64,000 nt of DNA from Paracoccus haematequi (GTDB lineage: Bacteria > Pseudomonadota > Alphaproteobacteria > Rhodobacterales > Rhodobacteraceae), in assembly GCA_945881965.1 (NCBI GenBank), contig CAMCVS010000010.1, positions 1-64,000 of the forward strand, in the 5' to 3' direction. Positions 49,381 to 58,465 of the stretch are shown here, one piece after another. The stretch's first letter is position 1, and each line of letters starts with the position of its first letter. The position numbers and the translations under genes are program-made. Under the pieces are notes generated by a model. It ran no database searches. It was not told the origin of the DNA and was given only the letters and a program-made list of their open reading frames with translations.

Positions 49381-51186
49381 ATGACGGCTTATCAATACGA
49401 AACGCACGAATACGATGTTGTGGTGGTCGGTGCCGGTGGCGCGGGCCTGCGCGCGACGCTGGGCATGGCCGAACAGGGTCTGCGCACCGCCTGCGTGACC
49501 AAGGTGTTCCCGACCCGGTCGCATACAGTGGCGGCCCAAGGTGGCATCGCGGCATCGCTGGCCAACATGGGCCCCGACAACTGGCAGTGGCACATGTATG
49601 ACACGGTGAAAGGCTCGGATTACCTGGGCGACACCGACGCGATGGAATATTTGGCGCGCGAGGCCCCCAAGGCGGTCTATGAGCTGGAACATTACGGCGT
49701 CCCGTTCAGCCGCACCGAAGAGGGCAAGATTTACCAGCGCCCCTTTGGCGGCCATACCACCGAATTTGGCGAAGGCCCCCCGGTGCAGCGCACCTGCGCG
49801 GCTGCCGACCGCACCGGACATGCGATCCTGCACACGCTGTACGGCCAAAGCCTGAAGAACAACGCGGAATTCTACATCGAATATTTCGCCATCGACCTGA
49901 TCATGACCCCCGACGGGGCCTGCCAAGGCGTGCTGTGCTGGAAACTGGATGACGGCACCTTCCACGTGTTCAACGCCAAGATGGTGGTGCTGGCGACAGG
50001 CGGCTATGGCCGCGCGTATTTCAGCGCGACCTCGGCGCACACCTGCACCGGCGACGGCGGCGGCATGGTGGCGCGCGCGGGCCTGCCGTTGCAGGATATG
50101 GAATTCGTGCAGTTCCACCCCACCGGCATCTATGGCGCGGGCTGTCTGATCACCGAAGGCGCGCGCGGCGAAGGCGGTTACCTGACCAATTCGGCGGGCG
50201 AACGATTCATGGAACGCTATGCGCCCAACTACAAGGACCTGGCACCCCGCGACTATGTCAGCCGCTGCATGACGATGGAAATCCGCGAAGGCCGGGGCGT
50301 GGGCGAACATGGCGACCATATCCACCTGAACCTGTCGCACCTGCCGCCAGCCGCACTGCATGAACGCCTGCCCGGCATTTCGGAATCGGCCAAGATCTTT
50401 GCCGGTGTCGATGTGACGCGCCAGCCCATTCCGGTGCTGCCGACGGTGCATTACAACATGGGCGGGATCCCCACGAATTATTGGGGCGAGGTGTTGAACC
50501 CCACCGAGAGCGATCCCAACCGCATTGTCCCCGGCCTGATGGCCGTGGGCGAGGCGGGCTGTGCCTCGGTGCATGGCGCGAACCGTCTGGGGTCGAACAG
50601 CCTCATTGACCTCGTGGTGTTCGGCCGCGCCGCCGCGATCCGCGCCGGTCACGTCGTGGACCGGGGCGCAAGCCTGCATCCGATCAACAAGGCCGAGGTT
50701 GACCGGGGCTTTGACCGTTTCGACGCGCTGCGCCACGCCAACGGCGCCACGCCGACCGCCGAATTGCGGCTGGACATGCAGCGCACCATGCAGGCCGACG
50801 CCGCCGTGTTCCGCACGTCCAAGACCATGGCCGAGGGCGTGGACAAGATGACCGCCATCGCCGGACGCATGGCCGACATCCGCGTCACCGACCGCAGCCT
50901 GATCTGGAACAGCGACCTGATGGAAACGCTGGAACTGACCAACCTGATGCCGAACGCACTGGCGACCATCGTGGGCGCCGAGGCGCGCAAGGAAAGCCGT
51001 GGTGCCCACGCGCATGAGGATTTCACATCGCGCGACGATGAAAACTGGCGCGTCCATTCCATCGCCCGCGTTGACGGGGCCAAGGTCGATCTGACCTATC
51101 GCCCGGTCATCACCGCACCGCTAAGCACCGAAGCCGAAGGCGGCATCAGCCTGGCCAAGATCGCACCCCGCGTGCGGACGTTCTAA
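49381..51186 (+). CDS. sdhA: Succinate dehydrogenase flavoprotein subunit
   Basis: 601 residues. FAD motif [19 protein letters not shown]; the covalent-FAD His lies in [17 protein letters not shown]; catalytic region [23 protein letters not shown]-binding C-terminal [19 protein letters not shown]. It oxidises succinate to fumarate at the cytoplasmic face. Its stop shares a base with the start of the following small gene, so the insert downstream is translationally coupled to it. Confidence 0.97.
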   Translation: MTAYQYETHEYDVVVVGAGGAGLRATLGMAEQGLRTACVTKVFPTRSHTVAAQGGIAASLANMGPDNWQWHMYDTVKGSDYLGDTDAMEYLAREAPKAVYELEHYGVPFSRTEEGKIYQRPFGGHTTEFGEGPPVQRTCAAADRTGHAILHTLYGQSLKNNAEFYIEYFAIDLIMTPDGACQGVLCWKLDDGTFHVFNAKMVVLATGGYGRAYFSATSAHTCTGDGGGMVARAGLPLQDMEFVQFHPTGIYGAGCLITEGARGEGGYLTNSAGERFMERYAPNYKDLAPRDYVSRCMTMEIREGRGVGEHGDHIHLNLSHLPPAALHERLPGISESAKIFAGVDVTRQPIPVLPTVHYNMGGIPTNYWGEVLNPTESDPNRIVPGLMAVGEAGCASVHGANRLGSNSLIDLVVFGRAAAIRAGHVVDRGASLHPINKAEVDRGFDRFDALRHANGATPTAELRLDMQRTMQADAAVFRTSKTMAEGVDKMTAIAGRMADIRVTDRSLIWNSDLMETLELTNLMPNALATIVGAEARKESRGAHAHEDFTSRDDENWRVHSIARVDGAKVDLTYRPVITAPLSTEAEGGISLAKIAPRVRTF

Positions 51187-51413
51187 TGGCTGGCGAACCC
51201 GACAACTTGATGCTTTTGCAGTTTCGAAAGATCAGGCAGGAACTGTCTTCGCTTCACGCTTCGGTGGACGAGTTGCGGAGCCGTGTTGTAGAGTTGGAAA
51301 CGCGCGAGATCGCTGACGGCAGTGCGCGTAACAGGCATGAAATGACGTTGGCCGAACTGCGCGATGCCATGGAACGGATCGAATTACGAATGGAATTGCG
51401 TGATGCAACCTAA
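51186..51413 (+). CDS. Small coiled-coil protein inserted in the sdh operon
   Basis: 75 residues; charged, predicted mostly helical with heptad-like LRSRVVELETREI and LRDAMERIELRMEL. No Cys, no membrane span. ATG 51186 begins within the sdhA stop (TAATG). By eye GC is lower than in sdhA and codon use is less biased. It overlaps the next small gene by 11 bases. The function is unknown; a coiled-coil partner of the 115-aa protein is likely from the overlap. Confidence 0.6.
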   Translation: MAGEPDNLMLLQFRKIRQELSSLHASVDELRSRVVELETREIADGSARNRHEMTLAELRDAMERIELRMELRDAT

Positions 51414-51750
51414 ATCAAGCAAGACCTTCGCAAACGCAATCGCGCAGCTTAAATCGCTTTACAGTGAGGGCCAGCCGACAGACTTTATCGCTATGGAGTT
51501 CATGATCTCTCCGGAAATCCGGAGGTCGGTCCATCCCGGTTCGTCTCTCTGGAAAGCCATGAACGAAAGCGAAAAGGCGATACCAACGAATGGCTTTGCG
51601 TGGTTTGGCAGCGACAACGCGCTGTCGCGACTGGTTGAGGTAACACGCGCGGAGTTGCAGCGCGCGGAACCCAAGGATATCGATCATGTGCTTTCGTCAC
51701 TCCTGACTGACGCCGAACCGTCGTTTTTGAGCGATGCAAGCGGGAAATAG
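51403..51750 (+). CDS. Hypothetical protein, 115 aa, inserted in the sdh operon
   Basis: 115 residues beginning MQPKSSKTFANAIAQLKSLY; mixed alpha/beta composition with segments such as TDFIAMEFMISPEIRRSV and GFAWFGSDNALSRLVEVTRA. No recognised domain or signal. ATG 51403 lies inside the preceding coiled-coil gene, so they form a coupled pair. Codon use is less GC-rich at third positions than in sdhA and sdhB, suggesting arrival by transfer. A toxin-antitoxin-like pair is possible from size and overlap, but no known motif supports it. Confidence 0.6.
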   Translation: MQPKSSKTFANAIAQLKSLYSEGQPTDFIAMEFMISPEIRRSVHPGSSLWKAMNESEKAIPTNGFAWFGSDNALSRLVEVTRAELQRAEPKDIDHVLSSLLTDAEPSFLSDASGK

Positions 51751-51781
51751 CGTTTTGAAGAATTTTCGCCCCTCAGTCCTG

Positions 51782-51901
51782 ATGCCTGTTCTGCCGGTCT
51801 GCGCGCCGCAGCATTGCCACCAGATTGTCACCAATACCGTCTCAAACCCCGAGACGCTCATCTGCCTGGCCGCCGAAGGGCTGCCTGCACTGCTTCGATA
51901 G
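51782..51901 (+). CDS. Possible 39-aa Cys/His-containing peptide before sdhB
   Basis: A 39-residue frame: MPVLPVCAPQHCHQ at the start, ending GLPALLR. It contains three Cys and two His, with CAPQHCH resembling a metal-binding motif. It ends 9 bases before the sdhB start and otherwise fills the 160-base gap. There is no convincing ribosome site; an upstream in-frame TTG at 51755 is an alternative. It may only be a remnant of the ancestral sdhA-sdhB spacer. Confidence 0.28.
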   Translation: MPVLPVCAPQHCHQIVTNTVSNPETLICLAAEGLPALLR

Positions 51902-51910
51902 GAGAGAGAG

Positions 51911-52687
51911 ATGGTTCAGTTCACGCTGCCGAAAAACTCCAAGATCACCACCGGAAAGACCTGGCCCAAGCCCGACGGCAAGAACGTCCGCAAGGTGCAG
52001 GTCTATCGCTGGAACCCTGACGATGGGAAAAACCCGCGCATCGACACCTATTATGTCGATATGAACAAGTGCGGGCCGATGGTTCTGGACGTGCTGATCA
52101 AGATCAAATCCGAGATCGACCCAACGCTGACGTTCCGTCGCTCGTGCCGCGAGGGGATTTGCGGGTCCTGCGCGATGAACATCGACGGGATCAACACGCT
52201 CGCCTGCATCTATGGCGCGGACGAGATCAAGGGCGACATCAAGATCTATCCCCTGCCGCATATGGCGGTGATCAAGGACCTGATCCCCGACCTGACGCAT
52301 TTCTATGCCCAACACGCCAGCATCATGCCTTGGCTGGAAACCAAGACCAACAGCCCCGCGAAAGAATGGCGGCAGTCGATCGACGACCGCAAAAAGCTGG
52401 ACGGTCTGTATGAATGTGTGATGTGCGCCTGCTGTTCGACGTCCTGCCCGTCTTATTGGTGGAACGGCGACCGCTATCTGGGGCCAGCGGCGTTGCTGCA
52501 TGCCTATCGCTGGATCATCGACAGCCGCGACGAGGCGACGGGCGAACGTCTGGACGAACTGGAAGACCCGTTCAAGCTCTATCGCTGCCACACGATCATG
52601 AACTGCGCCAAGACCTGCCCCAAGGGGCTGAACCCGGCCAAGGCGATTGCCGAGATCAAGAAGCTGATGGTGGAACGGACGGTGTGA
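51911..52687 (+). CDS. sdhB: Succinate dehydrogenase iron-sulfur subunit
   Basis: 258 residues. 2Fe-2S cluster [15 protein letters not shown]...LAC; 4Fe-4[17 protein letters not shown]; the 3Fe-4S region [17 protein letters not shown]. It carries electrons from SdhA to the membrane quinone. ATG 51911 follows AGGAGAGAGAG. It is separated from sdhA by 724 bases containing two unknown genes, so its supply may depend on read-through or an internal promoter. Confidence 0.97.
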   Translation: MVQFTLPKNSKITTGKTWPKPDGKNVRKVQVYRWNPDDGKNPRIDTYYVDMNKCGPMVLDVLIKIKSEIDPTLTFRRSCREGICGSCAMNIDGINTLACIYGADEIKGDIKIYPLPHMAVIKDLIPDLTHFYAQHASIMPWLETKTNSPAKEWRQSIDDRKKLDGLYECVMCACCSTSCPSYWWNGDRYLGPAALLHAYRWIIDSRDEATGERLDELEDPFKLYRCHTIMNCAKTCPKGLNPAKAIAEIKKLMVERTV

Positions 52688-52719
52688 TGTTCCGGGCCTG
52701 CGCCCTCGGGTAAGGTCGC

Positions 52720-52786
52720 AGGGGGGCGCTGCCCCCCTCGGCCCTGGCGGGCCTCACCCCCCGGGATATTTGGAAACCAGAGAAGG
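52720..52786. repeat. Double hairpin and GGGATATTT-type dispersed repeat, copy 2
   Basis: After sdhB: an AGGGGGGC/GCCCCCCT stem at 52720-52738, then GGCCC/GGGCC at 52740-52753, then GGGATATTTGGAAACCAGAG ending in AAGG at 52786. The first hairpin may terminate the sdh operon. The tail resembles the element at 43823-43847. Confidence 0.5.
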
Positions 52787-52825
52787 GGCGGGCGTTTGAC
52801 TGCCCTTTTGCATGGGAGATGCGGG

Positions 52826-53017
52826 ATGATCCTTGCGCCACTCTTGGTATTGGGCGTTCTGGCTTGGCTGTGGTGGGCGCGGCGCGGGTCCGGCCTGACG
52901 CGGCTGTGCCGGTGGCGGCGCAACCCGCAGGGATGGCGCTGTGCGGCCTGTGGCGCGACCGGCGCGGCGGGGGATGCACCGCGCGTCTGCCTGCAGCGGG
53001 GGCAACCCAAGCCGTGA
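52826..53017 (+). CDS. Small membrane protein with CxxC pair, 63 aa
   Basis: 63 residues: an N-terminal membrane span (ILAPLLVLGVLAWLWWA), a basic stretch, then WRCAACGATGAAGDAPRVC, which has a CxxC and a third Cys suggestive of a small metal or redox site. ATG 52826 has GGGAG nine bases upstream. Function unknown. Confidence 0.5.
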   Translation: MILAPLLVLGVLAWLWWARRGSGLTRLCRWRRNPQGWRCAACGATGAAGDAPRVCLQRGQPKP

Positions 53018-53117
53018 CCTGTCGTCATGGCGGCCTTGCGCATCCAGCGCTTTGAATTGCTGCGTTGCAGCATTATATGGAGATCAGGGAGGAACATCCG
53101 CAATCAGGAGCGTTCCG

Positions 53118-53264
53118 ATGTCGATCCAAATCCAAATACCGGTGACGGCCCCAATGGCCATGCCGATGCCCGTTCAATCCGCGCGCGCAGTGCGCCGCGA
53201 TGCCGTGCTGTTGCGCGAACAAGATCCGCTGTGGCAGGCGCTGACCTATTGGGAACCCGTCTGA
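53118..53264 (+). CDS. Hypothetical protein, 48 aa
   Basis: 48 residues starting MSIQIQIPVTAPMAMPMPVQ, with a basic middle (SARAVRRDAVLLREQ) and an aromatic end (WQALTYWEPV). ATG 53118 is preceded by AGGAG with good spacing. It stands 66 bases before meaB on the same strand. No known family; the ribosome site supports it. Confidence 0.5.
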   Translation: MSIQIQIPVTAPMAMPMPVQSARAVRRDAVLLREQDPLWQALTYWEPV

Positions 53265-53330
53265 GGTCCGTCAGCCGACTGGACAGCCCCCCGCCCGCGC
53301 GGCATTACAAGCGGACGTGATGGAGGGGGA

Positions 53331-54308
53331 ATGATGAACGTGGGTGAATTGGCGGCAGGGGTTCTGGCCGGGGACCGGCGGGCCTTGGCGCGCGCGATCA
53401 CCCGGGTGGAAAGCGCGCGCGCCGATCACCGCAGGGAGGCGCAGGCGCTGCTGGCCGAAGTCGCACGCGCGGGGCGGCAGGCGCTGCGCATCGGGTTATC
53501 GGGCACGCCGGGGGTGGGAAAATCCACCTTTATCGAGGCGTTCGGCATGATGCTGATCGCCGCAGGGCTGCGCGTGGCGGTGCTTGCGGTCGATCCCAGT
53601 TCGGCGCGCACCGGCGGGTCGATTCTGGGTGACAAGACCCGGATGGAGTTCCTCAGCCGCGAACCGATGGCGTTCATCCGCCCCTCGCCCAGCCAGACCC
53701 ATCTGGGTGGCGTGGCGCGCCGCACCCGCGAGGCGGTGGCGCTGTGCGAAGGCGCAGGGTTCGATATTGTGCTGATCGAAACCGTGGGCGTGGGCCAATC
53801 CGAAACCGTGGTGGCCGAAATGGCGGACCTGTTCGTGCTGCTGTTGGCCCCAGCGGGGGGCGACGAGTTGCAGGGCGTGAAACGCGGTATCATGGAAATG
53901 GCCGATCTGATCCTGGTCAACAAGGCCGATGGCGATCTGAAACGGGCCGCCATGCGGACGATGGCGGATTACGCGGGCGCGCTGCGGCTGTTGCGCAAGC
54001 GCCCGCAGGATCCGCCGGGGTTCCCCAAGGCGCTGTGCGTGTCCGCCGTGACGCAGGACGGGCTGGCCGGGGCCTGGGCCGAGATGCAGGCGCTCGTCAC
54101 GTGGCGGCGCGAGACAGGGCATTTTGCCGGACGCCGCGCGGAACAGGCGCGGCACTGGTTCGGCGAGGAAGTGCGGCAAGGGTTGCTGGCGCGGCTGGAC
54201 ACCCCCGATGCGCGCGCGCAAATGGCCGATCTGGGGCGCGCCGTGGCCGAGGGGCGGATCGACCCCGGCGTGGCGGCGGCGCGGATTCTGGACGGGTTGC
54301 CGGGCTAG
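53331..54308 (+). CDS. meaB: Methylmalonyl-CoA mutase-associated GTPase MeaB
   Basis: 325 residues, G3E P-loop GTPase. Walker [10 protein letters not shown] at residues 58-66; [20 protein letters not shown] and [12 protein letters not shown] are family signatures; NKAD gives guanine specificity. It protects and loads B12-dependent methylmalonyl-CoA or ethylmalonyl-CoA mutase. No mutase gene is in the window, but the ethylmalonyl-CoA pathway genes at 45-48 kb fit the need for it. ATG 53331 follows GGAGGGGGA. Confidence 0.93.
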   Translation: MMNVGELAAGVLAGDRRALARAITRVESARADHRREAQALLAEVARAGRQALRIGLSGTPGVGKSTFIEAFGMMLIAAGLRVAVLAVDPSSARTGGSILGDKTRMEFLSREPMAFIRPSPSQTHLGGVARRTREAVALCEGAGFDIVLIETVGVGQSETVVAEMADLFVLLLAPAGGDELQGVKRGIMEMADLILVNKADGDLKRAAMRTMADYAGALRLLRKRPQDPPGFPKALCVSAVTQDGLAGAWAEMQALVTWRRETGHFAGRRAEQARHWFGEEVRQGLLARLDTPDARAQMADLGRAVAEGRIDPGVAAARILDGLPG

Positions 54309-54309
54309 A

Positions 54310-54912
54310 TCACCACATCGTCTTGGCGGCGCGGCTTGGCCAGTCGGCGTCATAGGGCGCGCCGCCTTCCTGACCTGCCGTTGCCTCGGCGAGCAGATCG
54401 CCGACCGATGGCAGGCCCGCCGCATCATCGCGCGTCCACAGCCCCGCCCGGAGCAGAGCGCGGGCGCATTGGGTATAGACCTCGGCAATCTGGACCACGA
54501 TCACGGTTGCGGGCTGTGTGCCCTGCCGGTCGAAGCGGGCGCGCAGGGCCGCATCATCGGTCAGACCGGCGCGCCCGTTGATCCGCACCGCCGTTGTCGA
54601 CCCAGGAATCAGGAACAACAACGCGACGCGCGGATCGCGCACGATATTGCGCAGTGAATCCAGCCGGTTGTTGCCGCGCCAATCGGGCATGGCCAGCGTG
54701 CCGGGATCGAGTTCCAGCACCACCGGGCCATCGTCGCCGCGCGGGCTGCCGTCAATGCCCTCGGGGCCGACTGTGGACAGCAAGCAGAACCGCGACGCCA
54801 TGATCCAGCGGCGATAAAGCGGCGTCAGCTGTGGCACCACCTTTCGCAGTGCAGGCGCGCCCGGTTGGCCATAAAGCGCGGCCAGTGCCGCTTCACTGTC
54901 GATCCAGCGCAT
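54310..54912 (-). CDS. Pyridoxamine 5'-phosphate oxidase family (FMN-binding) protein
   Basis: 200 residues of the split-barrel flavin fold, matching the DR2398/MSMEG_1061-type PPOX family: MASRFCLLSTVGPEGIDGSP with SPRGDDGP, then LAMPDWRGNNRLDSLRNI and VALLFLIPGSTTAVRINGRA. Such proteins bind FMN and reduce or bind small ligands; they are not B6 enzymes. Its 5' end overlaps the end of plsC by 20 bases on the same strand, and its 3' end meets meaB tail to tail. Confidence 0.87.
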   Translation of the reverse strand: MRWIDSEAALAALYGQPGAPALRKVVPQLTPLYRRWIMASRFCLLSTVGPEGIDGSPRGDDGPVVLELDPGTLAMPDWRGNNRLDSLRNIVRDPRVALLFLIPGSTTAVRINGRAGLTDDAALRARFDRQGTQPATVIVVQIAEVYTQCARALLRAGLWTRDDAAGLPSVGDLLAEATAGQEGGAPYDADWPSRAAKTMW

Positions 54913-55618
54913 GGCCTGCCTCCTCCAACAGCCGGTTGGACGCCGCCTCGACGCGATCCTCCAGCAGCGTCATGAAGTCATCGCGCGGCAATCCCGGCGG
55001 GATTGGGTCCAGAAATTCGACCACCGCGCGCCCCGGATGCCGCAGGATGCCACGGCGCGGCCAGACAAGGCCGACATTCGTCGCCGCAGGTACGCAGACC
55101 TGCCCCAACTGTTCATACAGCACCCCGGTGCCGATCTTGTAGGGGGCCACTGCGCCGGGCGCGATCCGCGAGCCTTGGGAATAGATCACCAACTGCCCCG
55201 GCGCGGCGCGGCCCTTTTCGACATCCGCCACCATCTTGGCGATGGCCTGCCCGCGCTTGCCCCGGTTCACCGACACGCAGCCCAGCCGCCACGCATAGAC
55301 CCCGATGACGGGGGTCCACAGAATCTCGCGCTTCATGATGAATTTCGCGGCGGGCAGCGCGTTGAACAGGATCAGGATGTCGAAGAAGCTTTGGTGTTTC
55401 GCGGCCAGCAGCACCTCGCCCGTGGGGACCACGCCGCGCACTTCGGCGGTGATGCCGACCATCCACCGCGCGGTCCAGATCACCCAACGGCAATAGGTCT
55501 TGCAGGCGGCGCGTGCGCCTTGCGGGCTGATCGCGGCCCAAGGCAGGAACACGATCCCTAGCACCACCATCGCGGCATACATCTGCACCACGAACAAAAG
55601 CGACAGAACCGGGCGCAT
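54893..55618 (-). CDS. plsC: 1-acyl-sn-glycerol-3-phosphate acyltransferase
   Basis: 241 residues. The acyltransferase HX4D motif is His75-Gln-Ser-Phe-Phe-Asp80 in AAKHQSFFDI; the following motifs are VNRGKRGQ and IYSQGSRIAPG, where the usual FPEGTR has become YSQGSR. An N-terminal membrane anchor is present. It makes phosphatidic acid. ATG 55618 overlaps the ftsX stop (TGATG); a GTG one codon earlier is possible. The YSQGSR variant of motif III is commonly seen in this family in Rhodobacteraceae, so activity is probably kept. Confidence 0.87.
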   Translation of the reverse strand: MRPVLSLLFVVQMYAAMVVLGIVFLPWAAISPQGARAACKTYCRWVIWTARWMVGITAEVRGVVPTGEVLLAAKHQSFFDILILFNALPAAKFIMKREILWTPVIGVYAWRLGCVSVNRGKRGQAIAKMVADVEKGRAAPGQLVIYSQGSRIAPGAVAPYKIGTGVLYEQLGQVCVPAATNVGLVWPRRGILRHPGRAVVEFLDPIPPGLPRDDFMTLLEDRVEAASNRLLEEAGHALDRQ

Positions 55619-56532
55619 CACGGCAGTTCCGTCAGGGTGCGGCGCGCGGCGGCCGTGGTGGCCAGATAGGCGACCAGCGCGCCCAAGGGCGGAATGGCTA
55701 GCGGCACCAGCCAGTGCCAGCCCTGAAACCCCAGCCCGGTCAGGAACCCTGCCTCTTCCTGCGCGGCGGGCAACAGCAGCACTGCTACCATGGCAAGGGC
55801 GACCCCCACAGCCGCCCCCGTCAGCGCGCGCAGCGTAAAGCGCCGTACAAAGGCCTGCGCGATATAGCGGTCCTGCGCGCCAACCAGCCGCAGCACCGCG
55901 ATGACCTGCGCATTGGCCGACAGCGCCGCCTGCGCCGCCAGCGTGATCATCGCCGCCGTGGTCGCCCCGATCAGCCCGATCGACATGAGGCCCAGCCCGC
56001 GCAACCGCTCTGCCGCTGCCACCAGCGGACGCCGCCAGCGCGTATGATCGTCAAGGATCGCGCCCGGCACCTCTGCCGACAGCCGCAGCCGCAGGCCCTG
56101 CGGATCGAACCCGACGGCAGCCTCCTGCACCTCGACCAATTGCGGCACCGGCAGCGTGTCCAGCGGCAAATCAGGACCGAACCACGGCTCCAGCAGCCGC
56201 GCCGCCTCGTCGGGGGGCAATGCGCGGGCGGCGACGACGCCGGGGGTTGCCTCCAGAATCCGCAGCACCGCCGCTGTCTGCGCCGCGCGTTCCTCGGGCG
56301 GGGCGGAAATGCGGATGGTGCTGGCCTGCGCCAGATCGCGCGACCAGCGATCCGCAAGCCGCCCCGCCGCCAGCGACAGCGCCAGCGCAAACACCGCCAG
56401 AAACGCCATCGCACCGGCGGCAAAGGTGGTCAGCCGCGCAGTAAACCCAGTGGGCGGCACCAGCCGGTCGGCCTGTGGATCGCCGATCACCAGCGCCGCC
56501 AGCGCGGCGAGGAAATTGCGCAGCCGCGTCAC
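55618..56532 (-). CDS. ftsX: Cell division protein FtsX
   Basis: 304 residues, permease-like with an N-terminal span (about residues 32-55), an extracytoplasmic loop (about 60-175) and three C-terminal spans, the standard FtsX layout. It partners FtsE to control peptidoglycan hydrolases at the septum. It starts inside the ftsE stop and its own stop overlaps plsC, so ftsE-ftsX-plsC are coupled. Confidence 0.9.
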   Translation of the reverse strand: MTRLRNFLAALAALVIGDPQADRLVPPTGFTARLTTFAAGAMAFLAVFALALSLAAGRLADRWSRDLAQASTIRISAPPEERAAQTAAVLRILEATPGVVAARALPPDEAARLLEPWFGPDLPLDTLPVPQLVEVQEAAVGFDPQGLRLRLSAEVPGAILDDHTRWRRPLVAAAERLRGLGLMSIGLIGATTAAMITLAAQAALSANAQVIAVLRLVGAQDRYIAQAFVRRFTLRALTGAAVGVALAMVAVLLLPAAQEEAGFLTGLGFQGWHWLVPLAIPPLGALVAYLATTAAARRTLTELP

Positions 56533-57206
56533 AGATCCGCCCCCGCCAGTTGCAAGCGCCGCCCGGAAATGCGCAACACCCGCGCCTGCACCTGCGATTT
56601 CGCGGCGCGGATCAGGTTCATGTCATGGGTGGCAACCAGAATCGTGGTGCCCATGCGGTTCAATTCCACCAGCAATGTCAGCAGCCGCTGCGACATGTCC
56701 CAGTCGATATTGCCGGTCGGCTCGTCGGCCAACACCACCTCGGGCGACATGATCACCGCGCGTGCCAAAGCCGCGCGTTGCCGTTCACCCCCCGACAGTT
56801 GCGCCGGAAACGCCGCCGCGCGCGGGCGCAGCCCGACCCAGTTCAGCAATTCATCAAGGTTGTCCATCTGGTCCGGCGTATCGCGGCCCGACACGGTCAG
56901 CGGCAGCGCCACATTATCGGCAAGGCTGAGATGATCCAGAAACTGCACATCCTGATGCACCACGCCGACACGGCGGCGCACATGGGCCACGCCGTCGCGG
57001 CCAAGGTCGCGCACATCCTGCCCGAACAGCCGCACCTGCCCCGCCGTGGGCAACAGCGCGCCATAGCACAACCGCAGAAACGTGGTCTTGCCAGACCCGG
57101 AGGGGCCGGTCAGGAAGTGGAACGATCCTGCCTGCACCTTCAGCGAGATATCGGCAAACAGCTCGCTGCCGCCATAGCTCATCGCCACCCGCTCCAACTC
57201 GATCAC
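56529..57206 (-). CDS. ftsE: Cell division ATP-binding protein FtsE
   Basis: 225 residues from the GTG at 57206. Walker A TGPSGSGKTTFLRL, signature LSGGERQRAALARA, Walker B EVVLADEPTGNID and the H-loop ATHD are intact. An ATG at 57233 would add MGPRKRGSV, but AAAAGGGGATCG just before the GTG and alignment to the family start (IELERVAMSYGG) favour the shorter form. ABC ATPase of the FtsEX complex. Confidence 0.9.
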   Translation of the reverse strand: MIELERVAMSYGGSELFADISLKVQAGSFHFLTGPSGSGKTTFLRLCYGALLPTAGQVRLFGQDVRDLGRDGVAHVRRRVGVVHQDVQFLDHLSLADNVALPLTVSGRDTPDQMDNLDELLNWVGLRPRAAAFPAQLSGGERQRAALARAVIMSPEVVLADEPTGNIDWDMSQRLLTLLVELNRMGTTILVATHDMNLIRAAKSQVQARVLRISGRRLQLAGADL

Positions 57207-57494
57207 CACCGATCCCCTTTTACGCGGCCCCATTTACGTCTGACGATACGCCTGACGCTCTGCGCTCAGACCAAGCGATTGGCACCTCTTGTGCCTTGAT
57301 CCGGGGCGCGATGCAATCGCCGGGGGCTGCTGCACGGCCTGTCAAGCCGGATATGGCGGGTGAGCGCGCATGGGGCTTTGCACTTTTGCGCCAAGGCGTT
57401 AAATGTTTGCCCAAGAGGTGAATGCGCGGCGGGCGGGTCGGGTCTGGACGCTTGCGCAACGGATCGGCCATTCGGGTGGGCCAAGGGGAACGGT

Positions 57495-58454
57495 ATGCGG
57501 TTGATCTGTCCGAATTGCGGGGCGCAATACGAGGTGCCGGATGCCGTGATCCCGCCAGCGGGGCGCGATGTGCAATGTTCGAATTGCGGAATAACGTGGT
57601 TCCAGCGCGCCGCAGGCCAGGACCCCGAACTGGCCGAAGAACTGGGCGAGGTGCCGATGACGCGCGGCTGGTCCGACCCGGACCCAGAACCCGCCCCCCC
57701 GCCGCCCCCCGCCCCGGAAATCCGCGCCGCTGAACCGCCGCCCCCTCCCCCACAGCCTGCGCGCCGCACACTGGACCCCGCTGTGGCGGACCTGCTGCGC
57801 GAAGAGGCCGCGCGTGAGACGCGGGTGCGCGCCGCAGAAGCCGCGCGCGCCGGGACGCTGGAAACCCAGACGGAACTGGGCCTCGCCCCGCCGGTCGAGG
57901 ACGAGGCCGCGCGCCGCAACCGCGAGGCCCGCGAACGGCTGGCACGGTTGCGCGGGCCAGAGGTCGGGGCCGACACGCCGCCCGCGTCCGATATCCCGCC
58001 GCGACGCGGGGTGCGGCCTGCGGGGCGCGCGTCTGTGCCCGAAGATGTCCCCGATCCAGCGCAGGTGGCGAACGGGTCTGCGACACGGCGCGAATTGCTG
58101 CCCGATATCGAGGAAATCAATTCCACCCTGCGCGTCGGCACCGAACGCCGTCCGGCAGAAGCAGGGGATCATGACACCCCCGGCACCCCCGCCCCGCGCA
58201 GCACCACGCCGTCGGATGGCACCGAAGGCCAATCGGGCTTTGCGCGCGGTTTCATGATCCCGGTGGTGCTGGCGGTCGGACTTGGCGCGCTGTATGCGCA
58301 AGGCCCGCGTCTGGCGGCGCAATTTCCCGATCTGGCCGCGCCGATCACGCAATATGTCGCGACTGTGGACGACGCGCGCGGCTGGCTGGATGGCAAGGCG
58401 CAGGGGCTGTTGGTCTGGCTGGACGGCATGGCCGAGACGGCGACGACCCCATAA
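57495..58454 (+). CDS. Zinc-ribbon (MJ0042-type) membrane protein
   Basis: 319 residues. The N-terminal zinc ribbon has Cys5, Cys8, Cys28 and Cys31 (LICPNCGAQYEVPDAVIPPA). A long Pro/Ala/Arg-rich linker follows with a PPPPP tract (about residues 70-90), then one membrane span (FMIPVVLAVGLGALYA, about residue 255) and a short tail. This architecture is common in alphaproteobacteria downstream or opposite ftsE; its role is unknown. ATG 57495 follows AAGGGGAACGG; the frame upstream to 57360 is not supported. Confidence 0.82.
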   Translation: MRLICPNCGAQYEVPDAVIPPAGRDVQCSNCGITWFQRAAGQDPELAEELGEVPMTRGWSDPDPEPAPPPPPAPEIRAAEPPPPPPQPARRTLDPAVADLLREEAARETRVRAAEAARAGTLETQTELGLAPPVEDEAARRNREARERLARLRGPEVGADTPPASDIPPRRGVRPAGRASVPEDVPDPAQVANGSATRRELLPDIEEINSTLRVGTERRPAEAGDHDTPGTPAPRSTTPSDGTEGQSGFARGFMIPVVLAVGLGALYAQGPRLAAQFPDLAAPITQYVATVDDARGWLDGKAQGLLVWLDGMAETATTP

Positions 58455-58465
58455 TAGCCTTCGGT

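Noticed and set aside
48979-51057. A 692-codon minus-strand frame opposite sdhD and sdhA
   Set aside because: Shadow of sdhD and sdhA; no ribosome site and low-complexity product.
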